A stretch of DNA of 64,000 nt from positions 27,807 to 91,806 of IMG/VR virus record IMGVR_UViG_3300031957_001651. One strand, written 5' to 3'. Source of the DNA: a virus. The first letter of the stretch is position 1; every line of letters begins with the position of its first letter. This document shows positions 1 to 8,194 of this stretch, in pieces. Position numbers and translations under genes: made by a program. The notes beneath the pieces are model-generated. The model did no database searches and was not told the DNA's origin. It worked only from the letters and a program-made list of their open reading frames with translations.

Positions 1-1
1 A

Positions 2-2050
2 AAACCTTTTGAAGTCAATCAGGATAACGTCAAGTATTTTCACTGCAGTACAGAACGTGGAGTTCTGCAGACTTTCTTGGACTGGTGGGAGGCAAATCCT
101 CCCGAAGTTATCACTGGATGGAATGTTCAGTTGTATGATATTCCATATATCTGTGGACGACTGGATCGTGTTCTGGGTGAGAAACAGATGAAACGTTTTT
201 CACCTTGGGGTCTTGTAACTCGCAATGAGTTAAAGATTATGGGACGTGATCAGATCTCTTATGATGTTGGTGGTATTTCTCAACTAGATTACCTTGATCT
301 TTATAAGAAGTTCACTTATAAAGCACAGGAATCTTATCGTCTAGATCATATTGCCAATGTAGAACTTGGGCAGAAGAAACTTGATCACTCCGAGTTTGAT
401 ACCTTCAAAGATTTCTATACTGGAAACTGGCAAAAGTTTGTCGAATATAATATCATTGACGTTGAACTTGTTGACCGACTGGAAAGCAAGATGAAACTTA
501 TCGAACTTGCAATCACTATGGCATACGAAGCCAAGGTAAATTATAATGATGTGTTTTACCAAGTACGCACTTGGGATGCTATCATTTATAACTACCTAAA
601 GAGAAGGAATATTGTTATTCCTCCAAAGGTTGGTGGTAGTAAAAGTGAAAAGTATGCTGGTGCTTATGTTAAAGAACCGATTCCTGGAAAGTATGATTGG
701 GTTGTGTCTTTTGACCTCAACTCTCTTTATCCTCATCTCATTATGCAGTACAACATCTCTCCCGAGACGTTACTCGACGAAAAACATCCAACGGTTAACG
801 TTGATCGAATTCTTAATGAAGAGATAACATTTGAACTATATAAAGATAACGCGGTCTGTGCAAACGGTGCGATGTACCGTAAAGATGTTCGTGGGTTCTT
901 GCCAGAACTCATGGAGAAGATGTATGGAGACCGTGTGATCTTTAAGAAAAAGATGCTCAAGGCAAAGCAGGAATATGAAAAGACTCCAACTAAAGCACTT
1001 GAAAAAGAGATTGCCAGGTGCAACAACATTCAAATGGCTAAGAAGATCTCTCTTAATAGTGCTTATGGTGCTATCGGCAATCAGTATTTCCGATATTACA
1101 AGCTCGCAAACGCAGAGGCAATCACTCTGTCGGGACAAGTAAGTATCCGATGGATTGAGAACAAGATGAACCAATACCTAAATAATCTCTTGTCAACCAA
1201 AGATGAGGATTATGTTATCGCATCTGACACTGACTCAATCTATCTTAATATGGGACCTCTTGTTAGTAAATTTTTTGCTAATAAGTCTGGCAATAAAACA
1301 GCAATTGTTTCCATACTTGACAAGATCTGCCAAGAAAAACTGGAACCGTACATCGATTCCTGTTACCAGAACCTTGCGAACTATGTCTCGGCATATGACC
1401 AGAAGATGCAAATGAAACGTGAGAATATTGCAGATCGTGGCATTTGGACTGCCAAGAAACGTTATATTCTCAACGTCTGGGATAGTGAGGGTGTTCGTTA
1501 TGAAGAACCCAAACTTAAGATTATGGGCATTGAGGCTGTCAAGTCATCTACACCAGCACCATGCCGTAAGATGATTAAGGATGGACTTAAACTTATGATG
1601 ACGGGGACTGAAGATGATGTAATTAAATTTATTGATAGGTCTAGGGAAGAATTTAAAAGGATGAGTCCAGAACAGATTGCTTTTCCACGATCAGTTTCTG
1701 ATGTTCAGAAGTATAAATCACACTCAGCAATTTACTCTAAAGGAACACCGATTCATGTAAGAGGATCTCTTCTCTTTAACTATTATATCAAGAAGAATAA
1801 ACTTGATCATAAGTATTCCTTAATTAATAATGGTGAAAAGATTAAGTTTTTGTATCTGAAAAAACCAAATACAATCCATGAGAATGTAATTTCCTTTATT
1901 CAGGATTTTCCTCATGAACTTGGAATTGACAAATACATAGACTATGACTTACAATTTGAAAAGGCGTTCTTAGAACCACTAAAGACTGTTCTTGATTCTA
2001 TTGGGTGGTCTATTGAAAAGACAGTAAATTTGGAGTTATTTTTTGTATGA
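2..2050 (+). CDS. 43: DNA polymerase gp43 (5' partial)
   Basis: This is the family B replicative DNA polymerase of a T4-like phage, which copies the genome and proofreads 3' to 5'. The frame is open from the first base, so the N-terminus lies outside the window; 682 residues are visible against roughly 820-900 in complete homologues. The Exo II motif (TGWN..LYDIPY) is near 113 and an Exo III region (YNIIDVELVDRL) near 446. Polymerase motif A (DLNSLYPHLI) is near 713, motif B (KISLNSAYG) near 1039 and motif C (SDTDSIY, both catalytic Asp present) near 1220. The stop overlaps the next ATG by four bases. uvsX and the helicase gene follow, as is usual in T4-like replication modules. Confidence 0.97.
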   Translation, partial: KPFEVNQDNVKYFHCSTERGVLQTFLDWWEANPPEVITGWNVQLYDIPYICGRLDRVLGEKQMKRFSPWGLVTRNELKIMGRDQISYDVGGISQLDYLDLYKKFTYKAQESYRLDHIANVELGQKKLDHSEFDTFKDFYTGNWQKFVEYNIIDVELVDRLESKMKLIELAITMAYEAKVNYNDVFYQVRTWDAIIYNYLKRRNIVIPPKVGGSKSEKYAGAYVKEPIPGKYDWVVSFDLNSLYPHLIMQYNISPETLLDEKHPTVNVDRILNEEITFELYKDNAVCANGAMYRKDVRGFLPELMEKMYGDRVIFKKKMLKAKQEYEKTPTKALEKEIARCNNIQMAKKISLNSAYGAIGNQYFRYYKLANAEAITLSGQVSIRWIENKMNQYLNNLLSTKDEDYVIASDTDSIYLNMGPLVSKFFANKSGNKTAIVSILDKICQEKLEPYIDSCYQNLANYVSAYDQKMQMKRENIADRGIWTAKKRYILNVWDSEGVRYEEPKLKIMGIEAVKSSTPAPCRKMIKDGLKLMMTGTEDDVIKFIDRSREEFKRMSPEQIAFPRSVSDVQKYKSHSAIYSKGTPIHVRGSLLFNYYIKKNKLDHKYSLINNGEKIKFLYLKKPNTIHENVISFIQDFPHELGIDKYIDYDLQFEKAFLEPLKTVLDSIGWSIEKTVNLELFFV

Positions 2051-2244
2051 AAGACCAATATACCATTGGTGACGAAGAATCTAAACGAGATAAATGGAAT
2101 CGAGGATTAGATCTCTTTATTGAGTCCGTCCTTAAACCAGATCCAGCATTAAGACAATGTGCTCACAATCAAAAGTGTTATCATGAACTGATGGATGTTC
2201 GTAATGATATTCTTGACTATTTAAAAACAAAACGTTGGCAATGA
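2047..2244 (+). CDS. small hypothetical protein
   Basis: A 65-residue soluble, charged protein of unknown function. It starts in an ATGA overlap with the polymerase stop and ends in another ATGA overlap with the next gene, so translation is probably coupled. It has two Cys (in a CAHNQKC stretch) spaced by five residues, too few for a clear zinc site. Its place between gp43 and an oxygenase gene suggests an early replication-associated transcript; no function can be assigned. Confidence 0.75.
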   Translation: MKDQYTIGDEESKRDKWNRGLDLFIESVLKPDPALRQCAHNQKCYHELMDVRNDILDYLKTKRWQ

Positions 2245-2984
2245 AATTATCTGTAAAATTACATCAACCATTCGGTCCATATATTATGGAGACTGCTCTA
2301 CCAAAATTTATGGTAGATGCGATTAATCAAAAAACTGAAGATGTTTGTGCAGATCCCGAAGAGATGGAAAGGTATTGTTCTTCATCTGGAAGCATTCCAA
2401 ATCTTCTTCTTAGGGATTTTGAAGTAGTTTATTTTACTGAGGACTTTCTTGAGGAAATTGGGTTTAGACAATTTGTGGAAGAACTTGGAAATTATTATAT
2501 TGAAAACTCAGTAACTAATAATATAAACTATGATCAGGTAAAACTATCAATTATTGATGGAGGGAAGAATAGAGATCCATCTTTTAAGCACTCAGATAAA
2601 CTTCGGTATTCCGATGCTTGGGTGAATAGGTATTATGCTGGTGATTTCACTCCACTCCACGATCATGGATCAGATCTTGCTGGTCTTGTTTTCTTAAAAA
2701 TCCCACGCAATTTAGAAACCGAACAGATGAGAGATCGTGATAGTGATGGGGAAGCCTATAAATCAGGTGGTCGAAATAATGGAAGAGTTCAATTTGTTTT
2801 TGGTTGCAACAATACTTTTTCTCATGATGAGTATGCTCCATCTCAAGAAGTTGGCAAACTTCTTTTGTTTCCATCATGGTTGGGTCATTTAGTTTATCCG
2901 ATGAGAACAAATGAAGAGAGGAGAACTATGAGTTTTAATCTTGTATCGTCTAAAGAGTATTATGAAAGAGAGGCACTGGACTAA
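2241..2984 (+). CDS. 2OG-Fe(II) oxygenase-like protein
   Basis: A 247-residue protein resembling the phage 2-oxoglutarate/Fe(II)-dependent oxygenases of the TIGR02466/prolyl-hydroxylase type. The iron site is suggested by PLHDHGSD (His140, His142), then SWLGHLVYP (His216), with a following Arg-rich segment (ERRTMSFN) for the 2OG carboxylate, all in the usual double-stranded beta-helix order. I start it at the ATG at 2241, which overlaps the previous stop; a TTG six bases upstream is possible but less likely. The substrate is unknown. It is one of seven such proteins in the window, three of them interspersed with the replication genes. Confidence 0.8.
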   Translation: MKLSVKLHQPFGPYIMETALPKFMVDAINQKTEDVCADPEEMERYCSSSGSIPNLLLRDFEVVYFTEDFLEEIGFRQFVEELGNYYIENSVTNNINYDQVKLSIIDGGKNRDPSFKHSDKLRYSDAWVNRYYAGDFTPLHDHGSDLAGLVFLKIPRNLETEQMRDRDSDGEAYKSGGRNNGRVQFVFGCNNTFSHDEYAPSQEVGKLLLFPSWLGHLVYPMRTNEERRTMSFNLVSSKEYYEREALD

Positions 2985-3988
2985 TGGATTTTTTAAAAGA
3001 TATTGTCAAAGAGATTGGCAATGAATACGCACAAATTGCATCGGATATAGATGAAACAGAAACTTACGTGGACACAGGTTCGTACATCTTTAACGGAGTT
3101 GTTTCAGGTAGTATATTTGGTGGTGTATCTGGGAATAAGATTACTGCCATTGCTGGCGAGTCTAGTACTGGAAAAACTTTTTTCAGTCTCGCCGTTGTCA
3201 AAAACTTCCTGGATACTAATCCTGACGGTATGTGTATATATTTTGACACTGAAGCCGCTGTTAACAAGTCTCTACTCTCAAGTCGTGGGGTAGATCTTCA
3301 ACGTACTGTTGTGATGAATGTTGTCACTATTGAGGAGTTTCGTAGTAAGGCACTCAAGATTGTTGATCGATACCTAAAAGATCCTGTAGAAGACCGCAAA
3401 CCACTGATGTTTGTGTTAGACTCTTTAGGGATGCTATCGACTGAGAAGGAGATTACAGACGCACTGAACGATAAGCAGGTTCGTGATATGACGAAATCTC
3501 AACTTATCAAAGGTGCTTTCCGTATGCTTACACTCAAGTTGGGTCAAGCAAACATTCCAATGATCGTTACCAACCACACTTATGATGTCATCGGTGCTTA
3601 TGTTCCAACTAAAGAAATGGGAGGAGGTAGTGGACTCAAGTATGCTGCTTCTACAATCATCCATCTCAGTAAAAAGAAGGAAAAGGATGGAACAGAAGTT
3701 ATTGGAAACCTTATCAAGGCAAAGACTGCTAAGTCACGTTTAAGTAAGGAGAATAAAGATGTTACGGTGCGTTTGTATTACGATGAGCGTGGTCTTGATC
3801 GATATTATGGTCTTCTTGAACTCGGTGAGATTGGCGGACTTTGGAAAAATGTAGCAGGTCGTTATGAAATGGATGGTAAGAAAGTCTATGCAAAGGCAAT
3901 TTACAAAGATCCAGAGACTTATTTCACTCCAGAAGTAATGGAGAAACTTGACAAGGTGGCAAAAAAAGAGTTTAGTTATGGAAACTGA
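2984..3988 (+). CDS. uvsX: UvsX RecA-like recombinase
   Basis: The T4-type RecA homologue that loads on single-stranded DNA and drives strand exchange for recombination-dependent replication and repair. It is 334 residues, close to the usual phage length. Walker A is GESSTGKT (near 3154) and Walker B is LMFVLDSLGML (near 3405). A GGGSGLKYAAS segment in the C-terminal half fits the RecA DNA-binding region. It starts one base into the previous stop and overlaps the next gene by 11 bases. The position between polymerase and helicase genes supports the call. Confidence 0.95.
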   Translation: MDFLKDIVKEIGNEYAQIASDIDETETYVDTGSYIFNGVVSGSIFGGVSGNKITAIAGESSTGKTFFSLAVVKNFLDTNPDGMCIYFDTEAAVNKSLLSSRGVDLQRTVVMNVVTIEEFRSKALKIVDRYLKDPVEDRKPLMFVLDSLGMLSTEKEITDALNDKQVRDMTKSQLIKGAFRMLTLKLGQANIPMIVTNHTYDVIGAYVPTKEMGGGSGLKYAASTIIHLSKKKEKDGTEVIGNLIKAKTAKSRLSKENKDVTVRLYYDERGLDRYYGLLELGEIGGLWKNVAGRYEMDGKKVYAKAIYKDPETYFTPEVMEKLDKVAKKEFSYGN

Positions 3989-4721
3989 GAATAAATCTGG
4001 GGAGGACAGGTCAGTTGAAGTTTTTCCTGGAATGCATGGATTATTTGCAAGTCCAGTTCTCACTTTAAATTTCACTGAATCTGTTCATGGTATGAATGAA
4101 CAATTGGTTTCTGATATTGCATCTGAATGTGAGAAAGATTCAAAAGGAATTGTTCAAAGTAACTTTGGTGGATGGCATAGTAAATATGGGATGGAGAAAG
4201 ATTATCAAAGTTTTCTCAGTCTTAGAAGTATTGTCACAGGATTTGCAAATAGTTATTGTGATAACTGTGGATGGGCAAAAGGATTGGAGTGCTCAGATTT
4301 GTGGGCAAACATTAATGGACCTGGTGATATTAACTTTCCTCACCAACACAATCTTTCTTCTCTCTCCGCAATATATTATCCAATAGGATGGTTAGATGGT
4401 GAAGAGACTTTCTATAATTATCACGAAGAAACTGTCTGGTTACAACCACAAACCTGTAATGGTGTTGACGGAGGATCACTTACATTCTATGATCCTAATC
4501 ATGGGAAAAGAATCCATCTAGATCCAGTGAGAGACGAATGGCATACGGTAAGTGCTATGCACATATACCCAACTGCTGGTTTACTTATTTTATTTCCGAC
4601 TTACCTAGTCCACTCTGTGAATCCTTTTAAGGAACCAAACCGCAAACGTATTAGCATATCATTTCAATTTAGTTATGGACAAGGTAGAAATTCTGATTCT
4701 GAAGAATCTATTGAACAATGA
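3978..4721 (+). CDS. 2OG-Fe(II) oxygenase-like protein (TIGR02466 type)
   Basis: A 247-residue putative oxygenase. The segment DLWANINGPGD...FPHQHN gives the first His pair and LFPTYLVHSVNPF the distal His, followed by RKRISISFQF with the Arg expected to bind 2-oxoglutarate; this arrangement matches the TIGR02466 family known from cyanophages. The ATG at 3978 is chosen over an upstream TTG at 3948 because it is the first ATG and gives the shorter overlap with uvsX. The end overlaps the helicase gene by 47 bases, which is long for this genome. Substrate unknown. Confidence 0.82.
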   Translation: METENKSGEDRSVEVFPGMHGLFASPVLTLNFTESVHGMNEQLVSDIASECEKDSKGIVQSNFGGWHSKYGMEKDYQSFLSLRSIVTGFANSYCDNCGWAKGLECSDLWANINGPGDINFPHQHNLSSLSAIYYPIGWLDGEETFYNYHEETVWLQPQTCNGVDGGSLTFYDPNHGKRIHLDPVRDEWHTVSAMHIYPTAGLLILFPTYLVHSVNPFKEPNRKRISISFQFSYGQGRNSDSEESIEQ

Positions 4722-6051
4722 AGAGTATGCAAGAAAAGTTATTCCTTTTTTGAAGAGGGAATATTTTGAAGAATCTTCTGAGCAAATTGTATATGAAGAG
4801 ATTTCAAAATTTATTAATGAGTATAATAAACTTGCTAGTAAAGAAATTCTTTGTATTGAAATTGAAAATCGAAAGGATGTTACTGACTCATCATTCAAAG
4901 ATATTATTAGTCTTGTTCAATCACTTGAAGATTCATCAAGTGAATTTGAGTGGTTGATTAATACTACTGAGAAGTGGTGTCGTGATCGTGCCATTTATTT
5001 GGCACTTATGGAATCTATTCATATTGCAGATGGTAATGATGAGAAACAGAACCGTGATGCAATTCCTTCTATTCTTTCTAATGCACTTGGTGTAAGTTTT
5101 GATAATCATGTGGGTCATGATTATCTTCAAGACTATGAAGAACGATTTGAGTCATATAATCGGAAAGAAGATAAAATTCCATTTGATCTTGAGTACTTTG
5201 ATAAAATTACAAAAGGTGGTCTTCCCAATAAGACTCTTAATATTGCACTAGCAGGAACAGGTGTCGGTAAGTCTCTGTTCATGTGTCATATGGCTAGTTC
5301 AGTTTTGCTTGGTGGACGTAATGTTCTTTACATTACAATGGAGATGGCAGAGGAGAAGATTGCTGAACGTATTGATGCAAACCTTCTGAACGTACCAATT
5401 CAGGAGATAAGTAATCTTCCTAAAGTTATGTTTGAGGATAAGGTGACAAAACTTGCACAAAAAACACAAGGTCAGCTTATAATTAAAGAATATCCAACTG
5501 CGAGCGCACATAGTGGACATTTCAGAGCACTTCTTAATGAGCTTGCACTTAAGAAGTCATTTAGACCTGATATTATTTTCATTGATTACCTTAATATATG
5601 TGCTTCCAGCAGATATCGCCAGGGTGGCTCTATCAATTCATATTCATATATTAAGTCTATTGCAGAAGAGCTTAGAGGGTTGGCTTGCGAAGCCTCGGTC
5701 CCTATCGTATCTGCCACCCAGACCACTCGTTCTGGTTATGGTAGCTCTGACGTTGACCTTACTGACACTAGTGAGTCCTTTGGTCTCCCTGCTACTGCTG
5801 ATCTTATGTTTGCCCTTATTAGCACTGAGGAACTTGAGCAACTTGGACAGATAATGGTAAAGCAGTTGAAAAATAGATATAACGACGGAAATGTCAATAA
5901 GAGATTTGTAGTTGGTATTGATCGTGCCAAGATGCGTTTATATGATTGTGAGCAATCTGCTCAGAACGATATTCTTGACAGTGGGCAGGATGAGGAGTAT
6001 AATAACGAAGATAGACCTAAAAAATCATTTGAGGGATTTAAATTTTCATGA
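4675..6051 (+). CDS. 41: Replicative DNA helicase (gp41/DnaB type)
   Basis: The hexameric DnaB-family helicase that unwinds the fork ahead of gp43 and works with the gp61-type primase encoded at 14.5 kb. At 458 residues it has the usual length. Walker A is AGTGVGKS (near 5250), Walker B is DIIFIDYLN (near 5570), and an ATQTTR segment near 5710 fits the sensor/H4 motif of RecA-fold helicases. The first 100 residues are the variable N-terminal domain. It starts inside the preceding oxygenase gene and overlaps mazG by four bases. Confidence 0.95.
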   Translation: MDKVEILILKNLLNNEEYARKVIPFLKREYFEESSEQIVYEEISKFINEYNKLASKEILCIEIENRKDVTDSSFKDIISLVQSLEDSSSEFEWLINTTEKWCRDRAIYLALMESIHIADGNDEKQNRDAIPSILSNALGVSFDNHVGHDYLQDYEERFESYNRKEDKIPFDLEYFDKITKGGLPNKTLNIALAGTGVGKSLFMCHMASSVLLGGRNVLYITMEMAEEKIAERIDANLLNVPIQEISNLPKVMFEDKVTKLAQKTQGQLIIKEYPTASAHSGHFRALLNELALKKSFRPDIIFIDYLNICASSRYRQGGSINSYSYIKSIAEELRGLACEASVPIVSATQTTRSGYGSSDVDLTDTSESFGLPATADLMFALISTEELEQLGQIMVKQLKNRYNDGNVNKRFVVGIDRAKMRLYDCEQSAQNDILDSGQDEEYNNEDRPKKSFEGFKFS

Positions 6052-6452
6052 CCGTAAACACTGATGCATATCTTGAGTTTGTGAATGCTGTCACATCTCA
6101 ACCAAGTAAAGATGCTGATGCCTTTGAGTATCGTATTCAAGAACTTCGTGGAGAAGGATTTGAAACACATCGTCTCCTCACTGCTGCTGTAGGAATGTCT
6201 GCAGAAGCAGGTGAATTCACTGAGGTAGTAAAGAAGATTATCTTTCAAGGTAAACCAGTAAACGAAGAGAACATGTTTCACCTAAAACGTGAACTCGGTG
6301 ACATCATGTGGTATGTCGCACAAGCATGTATGGGTCTCAATGTTTCTCTTGATGAAGTCATTGAGATGAACGTGGACAAACTCAAGGCACGTTATCCTGG
6401 TGGAGATTTTGATGTCCACTATTCCGAGAATCGTCAGGAAGGAGATGTTTGA
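6048..6452 (+). CDS. mazG: MazG-like nucleotide pyrophosphohydrolase
   Basis: A 134-residue all-alpha NTP pyrophosphohydrolase of the MazG family. The acidic metal-binding residues are seen in AEAGEFTEVVK (ExxE type) and KRELGDIMWY (ExxD), the pattern of the catalytic four-helix bundle. Cyanophage MazG was first proposed to lower ppGpp and is known to hydrolyse deoxynucleoside triphosphates, so a role in nucleotide balance is the safer statement. It starts in an ATGA overlap with the helicase stop and sits with replication genes. Confidence 0.93.
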   Translation: MTVNTDAYLEFVNAVTSQPSKDADAFEYRIQELRGEGFETHRLLTAAVGMSAEAGEFTEVVKKIIFQGKPVNEENMFHLKRELGDIMWYVAQACMGLNVSLDEVIEMNVDKLKARYPGGDFDVHYSENRQEGDV

Positions 6453-6987
6453 GGTTTATGATGATTTTTTAAATTCGAGAGATTCTTCTGCTATAGAAGA
6501 TGCTCTTGAATCTAGTGAGTTTCCTTGGTACTGGAATCCATGCATTGTTCATGATGAAGAATTAAAAACATTTGGTCAATTTACACATACACTTTATAAA
6601 CAAAATCGTGGTATAATCAGTGAATGGCATAATACCTTTACTGGTTCTGTTATGAATGGAATAAAGAATCTTTATCCAGACAAAAATATCATGCTCATTA
6701 GATCAAAAATGAATCTAAATTTGATGCGAGATATTAATGAACCTATCGGCATATATCATACTGATCATACTTTTCCTGGTTCAATACATAGAACAGCAAT
6801 ATATTATTGCAACACTAATAATGGATTCACTAAATTTGAAACTGGAAAACAATTTGATAGTGAATTTAATCGTCTAGTTATTTTCGATGGTAAAATTAAA
6901 CATAGAGGATATTCTTGTACGGACCAACAAACAAGAGTTGTTTTAAATATTAACTATCTTTTAATGGAGTATGATACCTATGACTAA
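6445..6987 (+). CDS. 2OG-Fe(II) oxygenase-like protein
   Basis: A 180-residue protein with the HxD...H...R layout of a small prolyl-hydroxylase-like oxygenase: IYHTDHTF supplies His and Asp, DGKIKHRGYS the distal His, and QQTRVVLNINY the Arg. The start at 6445 is directly preceded by a purine-rich AGGAAGGAG; a farther upstream ATG at 6400 would overlap mazG by more than 50 bases. The preceding mazG stop is inside this gene. Substrate unknown; a peptide or nucleobase hydroxylase are both possible. Confidence 0.75.
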   Translation: MFEVYDDFLNSRDSSAIEDALESSEFPWYWNPCIVHDEELKTFGQFTHTLYKQNRGIISEWHNTFTGSVMNGIKNLYPDKNIMLIRSKMNLNLMRDINEPIGIYHTDHTFPGSIHRTAIYYCNTNNGFTKFETGKQFDSEFNRLVIFDGKIKHRGYSCTDQQTRVVLNINYLLMEYDTYD

Positions 6988-7126
6988 AAAGGAAAAGAAG
7001 AATAGTAAAGGTGATACCTTTGAATGGGAAGAAACTCCCGAACTTAAAGAAGCACTTAAAAAACTTGATACTAATAATATTAGTGAGTTAGAAGCAACAG
7101 CACCTGATTATGGAGTAGGAAAATGA
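6980..7126 (+). CDS. small charged hypothetical protein
   Basis: A 48-residue Lys/Glu-rich protein beginning MTKKEKKNSKG, without membrane segment or recognisable domain. It starts inside the end of the preceding oxygenase gene and its stop forms an ATGA overlap with the next ATG, which argues that it is translated. Function unknown. Confidence 0.65.
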   Translation: MTKKEKKNSKGDTFEWEETPELKEALKKLDTNNISELEATAPDYGVGK

Positions 7127-7353
7127 AACTATTAACACTTGATGATTACCAAAGGGCAGGAGAAACATTCTGGCCAAAGTATTGGTACGTTGCCAAAGAA
7201 CTTGGTGAAGGTGCTAAGACAGAAGATATTCTTAAATGTATGGAAGCAGTTGGTGGTATTGCACTGAAGGCAGCACTAGAAGAAAAGGCAGCAGGTCCAT
7301 TTGGATTTAACAAAGTAAAAGAGGGTTCAGATGATTCTTCAGAATCTGAATGA
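7123..7353 (+). CDS. conserved-looking small hypothetical protein
   Basis: A 76-residue protein with an ordered-looking first half (LTLDDYQRAGETFWPKYWY) and a Ser/Asp/Glu-rich acidic tail. It is joined to the preceding small gene by an ATGA overlap and is the last gene of the replication-side cluster, since a late promoter starts one base after its stop. I do not recognise a family with a known function. Confidence 0.75.
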   Translation: MKLLTLDDYQRAGETFWPKYWYVAKELGEGAKTEDILKCMEAVGGIALKAALEEKAAGPFGFNKVKEGSDDSSESE

Positions 7354-7360
7354 CTAAATA
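7354..7360 (+). promoter_or_regulatory. late promoter CTAAATA
   Basis: CTAAATA starts at the base after the preceding stop and 28 bases before the ATG at 7382. This is the cyanophage version of the T4 late promoter TATAAATA, recognised by the gp55-type sigma factor. It marks the switch from the replication genes to a late block. Confidence 0.7.
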
Positions 7361-7381
7361 TTAGAAAGTATCTAAATTAAT

Positions 7382-8095
7382 ATGGACAGCAAGACTTTCA
7401 ACTCTCTTTCTGAAGCATATTCTGCAGTTTATTCTGATAACGTAGAAGAAACTTATACAGTCACTGCTGCTGATAAGAAAGGTAATACCAAAGCATATCA
7501 GAATTATAAGGCAGGAATGAAAAAGAAGGACGGTAGTCCTATGTACAAGTCTGCTGACCATATGGATGAGGAAAAGAAAGAACTTCCCAAGAATAAGATG
7601 TTCCGTAAGGCAGGAAACTTAGGACGTGATGTTGTAAGTCCTTCTGTGACTGATGACCAACGTCAGAAAGCATATGATCGTTCTAAGAAGATCATTAAGA
7701 CTTTGAACAAAGCAAATGAAGAACTTGAGACTGTAGATGAAGCCGAGCAGAGAGTGAAGGCAAAGGCCGATAAAAAGATGAAGGTCTATGGTGGTCCTGC
7801 ATACATCAAGAAACCTGATGTGAAGAAAGAAGAACTTGAAGCAACTGGTCTCTTTACAGAAGAGGAGATTAATGCTATCCTAGAATCTGACGAGCAGTTT
7901 GACGAAGCAATGAGTTCTTATGACCGCAATCGCAAGAGAGCAGCACAGAGAGCAGCAGACAGAAATGCAGCAAGAGCAGCAGGTAAAACTGGTGTAGTTC
8001 CTGGTGTTGGGTATGTAACTCCTAGAAAAGAAAGAGAGACTTATACTGACGAGAAGGGAACAACCCGTCATAAGTCAGGAGCAAAGATGCCCTGA
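7382..8095 (+). CDS. Lys/Glu-rich late protein, possible internal head protein
   Basis: A 237-residue, highly charged, low-complexity protein with Arg/Ala-rich stretch (NRKRAAQRAADRNAAR) near the C-terminus and no known domain. Its N-terminus KTFNSLSEA resembles the capsid-targeting sequence of T4 internal proteins, and LSE-A fits the T4 prohead protease cleavage pattern (L or I, x, Glu, then a small residue). The late promoter at 7354 and the two next late genes support a virion role. Both structure and function are otherwise unknown; the head-protein role is inference. Confidence 0.72.
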   Translation: MDSKTFNSLSEAYSAVYSDNVEETYTVTAADKKGNTKAYQNYKAGMKKKDGSPMYKSADHMDEEKKELPKNKMFRKAGNLGRDVVSPSVTDDQRQKAYDRSKKIIKTLNKANEELETVDEAEQRVKAKADKKMKVYGGPAYIKKPDVKKEELEATGLFTEEEINAILESDEQFDEAMSSYDRNRKRAAQRAADRNAARAAGKTGVVPGVGYVTPRKERETYTDEKGTTRHKSGAKMP

Positions 8096-8103
8096 GCATC
8101 TTT

Positions 8104-8176
8104 GGGGAATTAACTCAGTTGGTAGAGTGCAACCTTTGCAAGGTTGAAGTCAGGAGTTCGAGTCTCCTATTCTCCA
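8104..8176 (+). tRNA. tRNA-Ala (TGC)
   Basis: A 73-base cloverleaf. The acceptor GGGGAAT pairs with ATTCTCC and contains the G3-T70 wobble pair that identifies alanine tRNA. The D stem is CTC/GAG, the anticodon loop TTTGCAA gives anticodon TGC, and the T arm is intact. It stands alone, 7 kb from the nearest other tRNA gene, with no CCA encoded. The last base is shared with the next late promoter. Confidence 0.95.
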
Positions 8177-8182
8177 TAAATA
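8175..8182 (+). promoter_or_regulatory. late promoter CATAAATA
   Basis: CATAAATA overlaps the last two bases of the tRNA-Ala gene and lies 13 bases before the ATG at 8195. It is a seven-of-eight match to the T4 late motif and would drive the 8195 gene. Confidence 0.65.
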
Positions 8183-8194
8183 AAAATAAAAAAA

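Noticed and set aside
9-191. An open frame at the window start in another phase
   Set aside because: It overlaps the polymerase exonuclease motif region (TGWN), which is clearly the coding frame.
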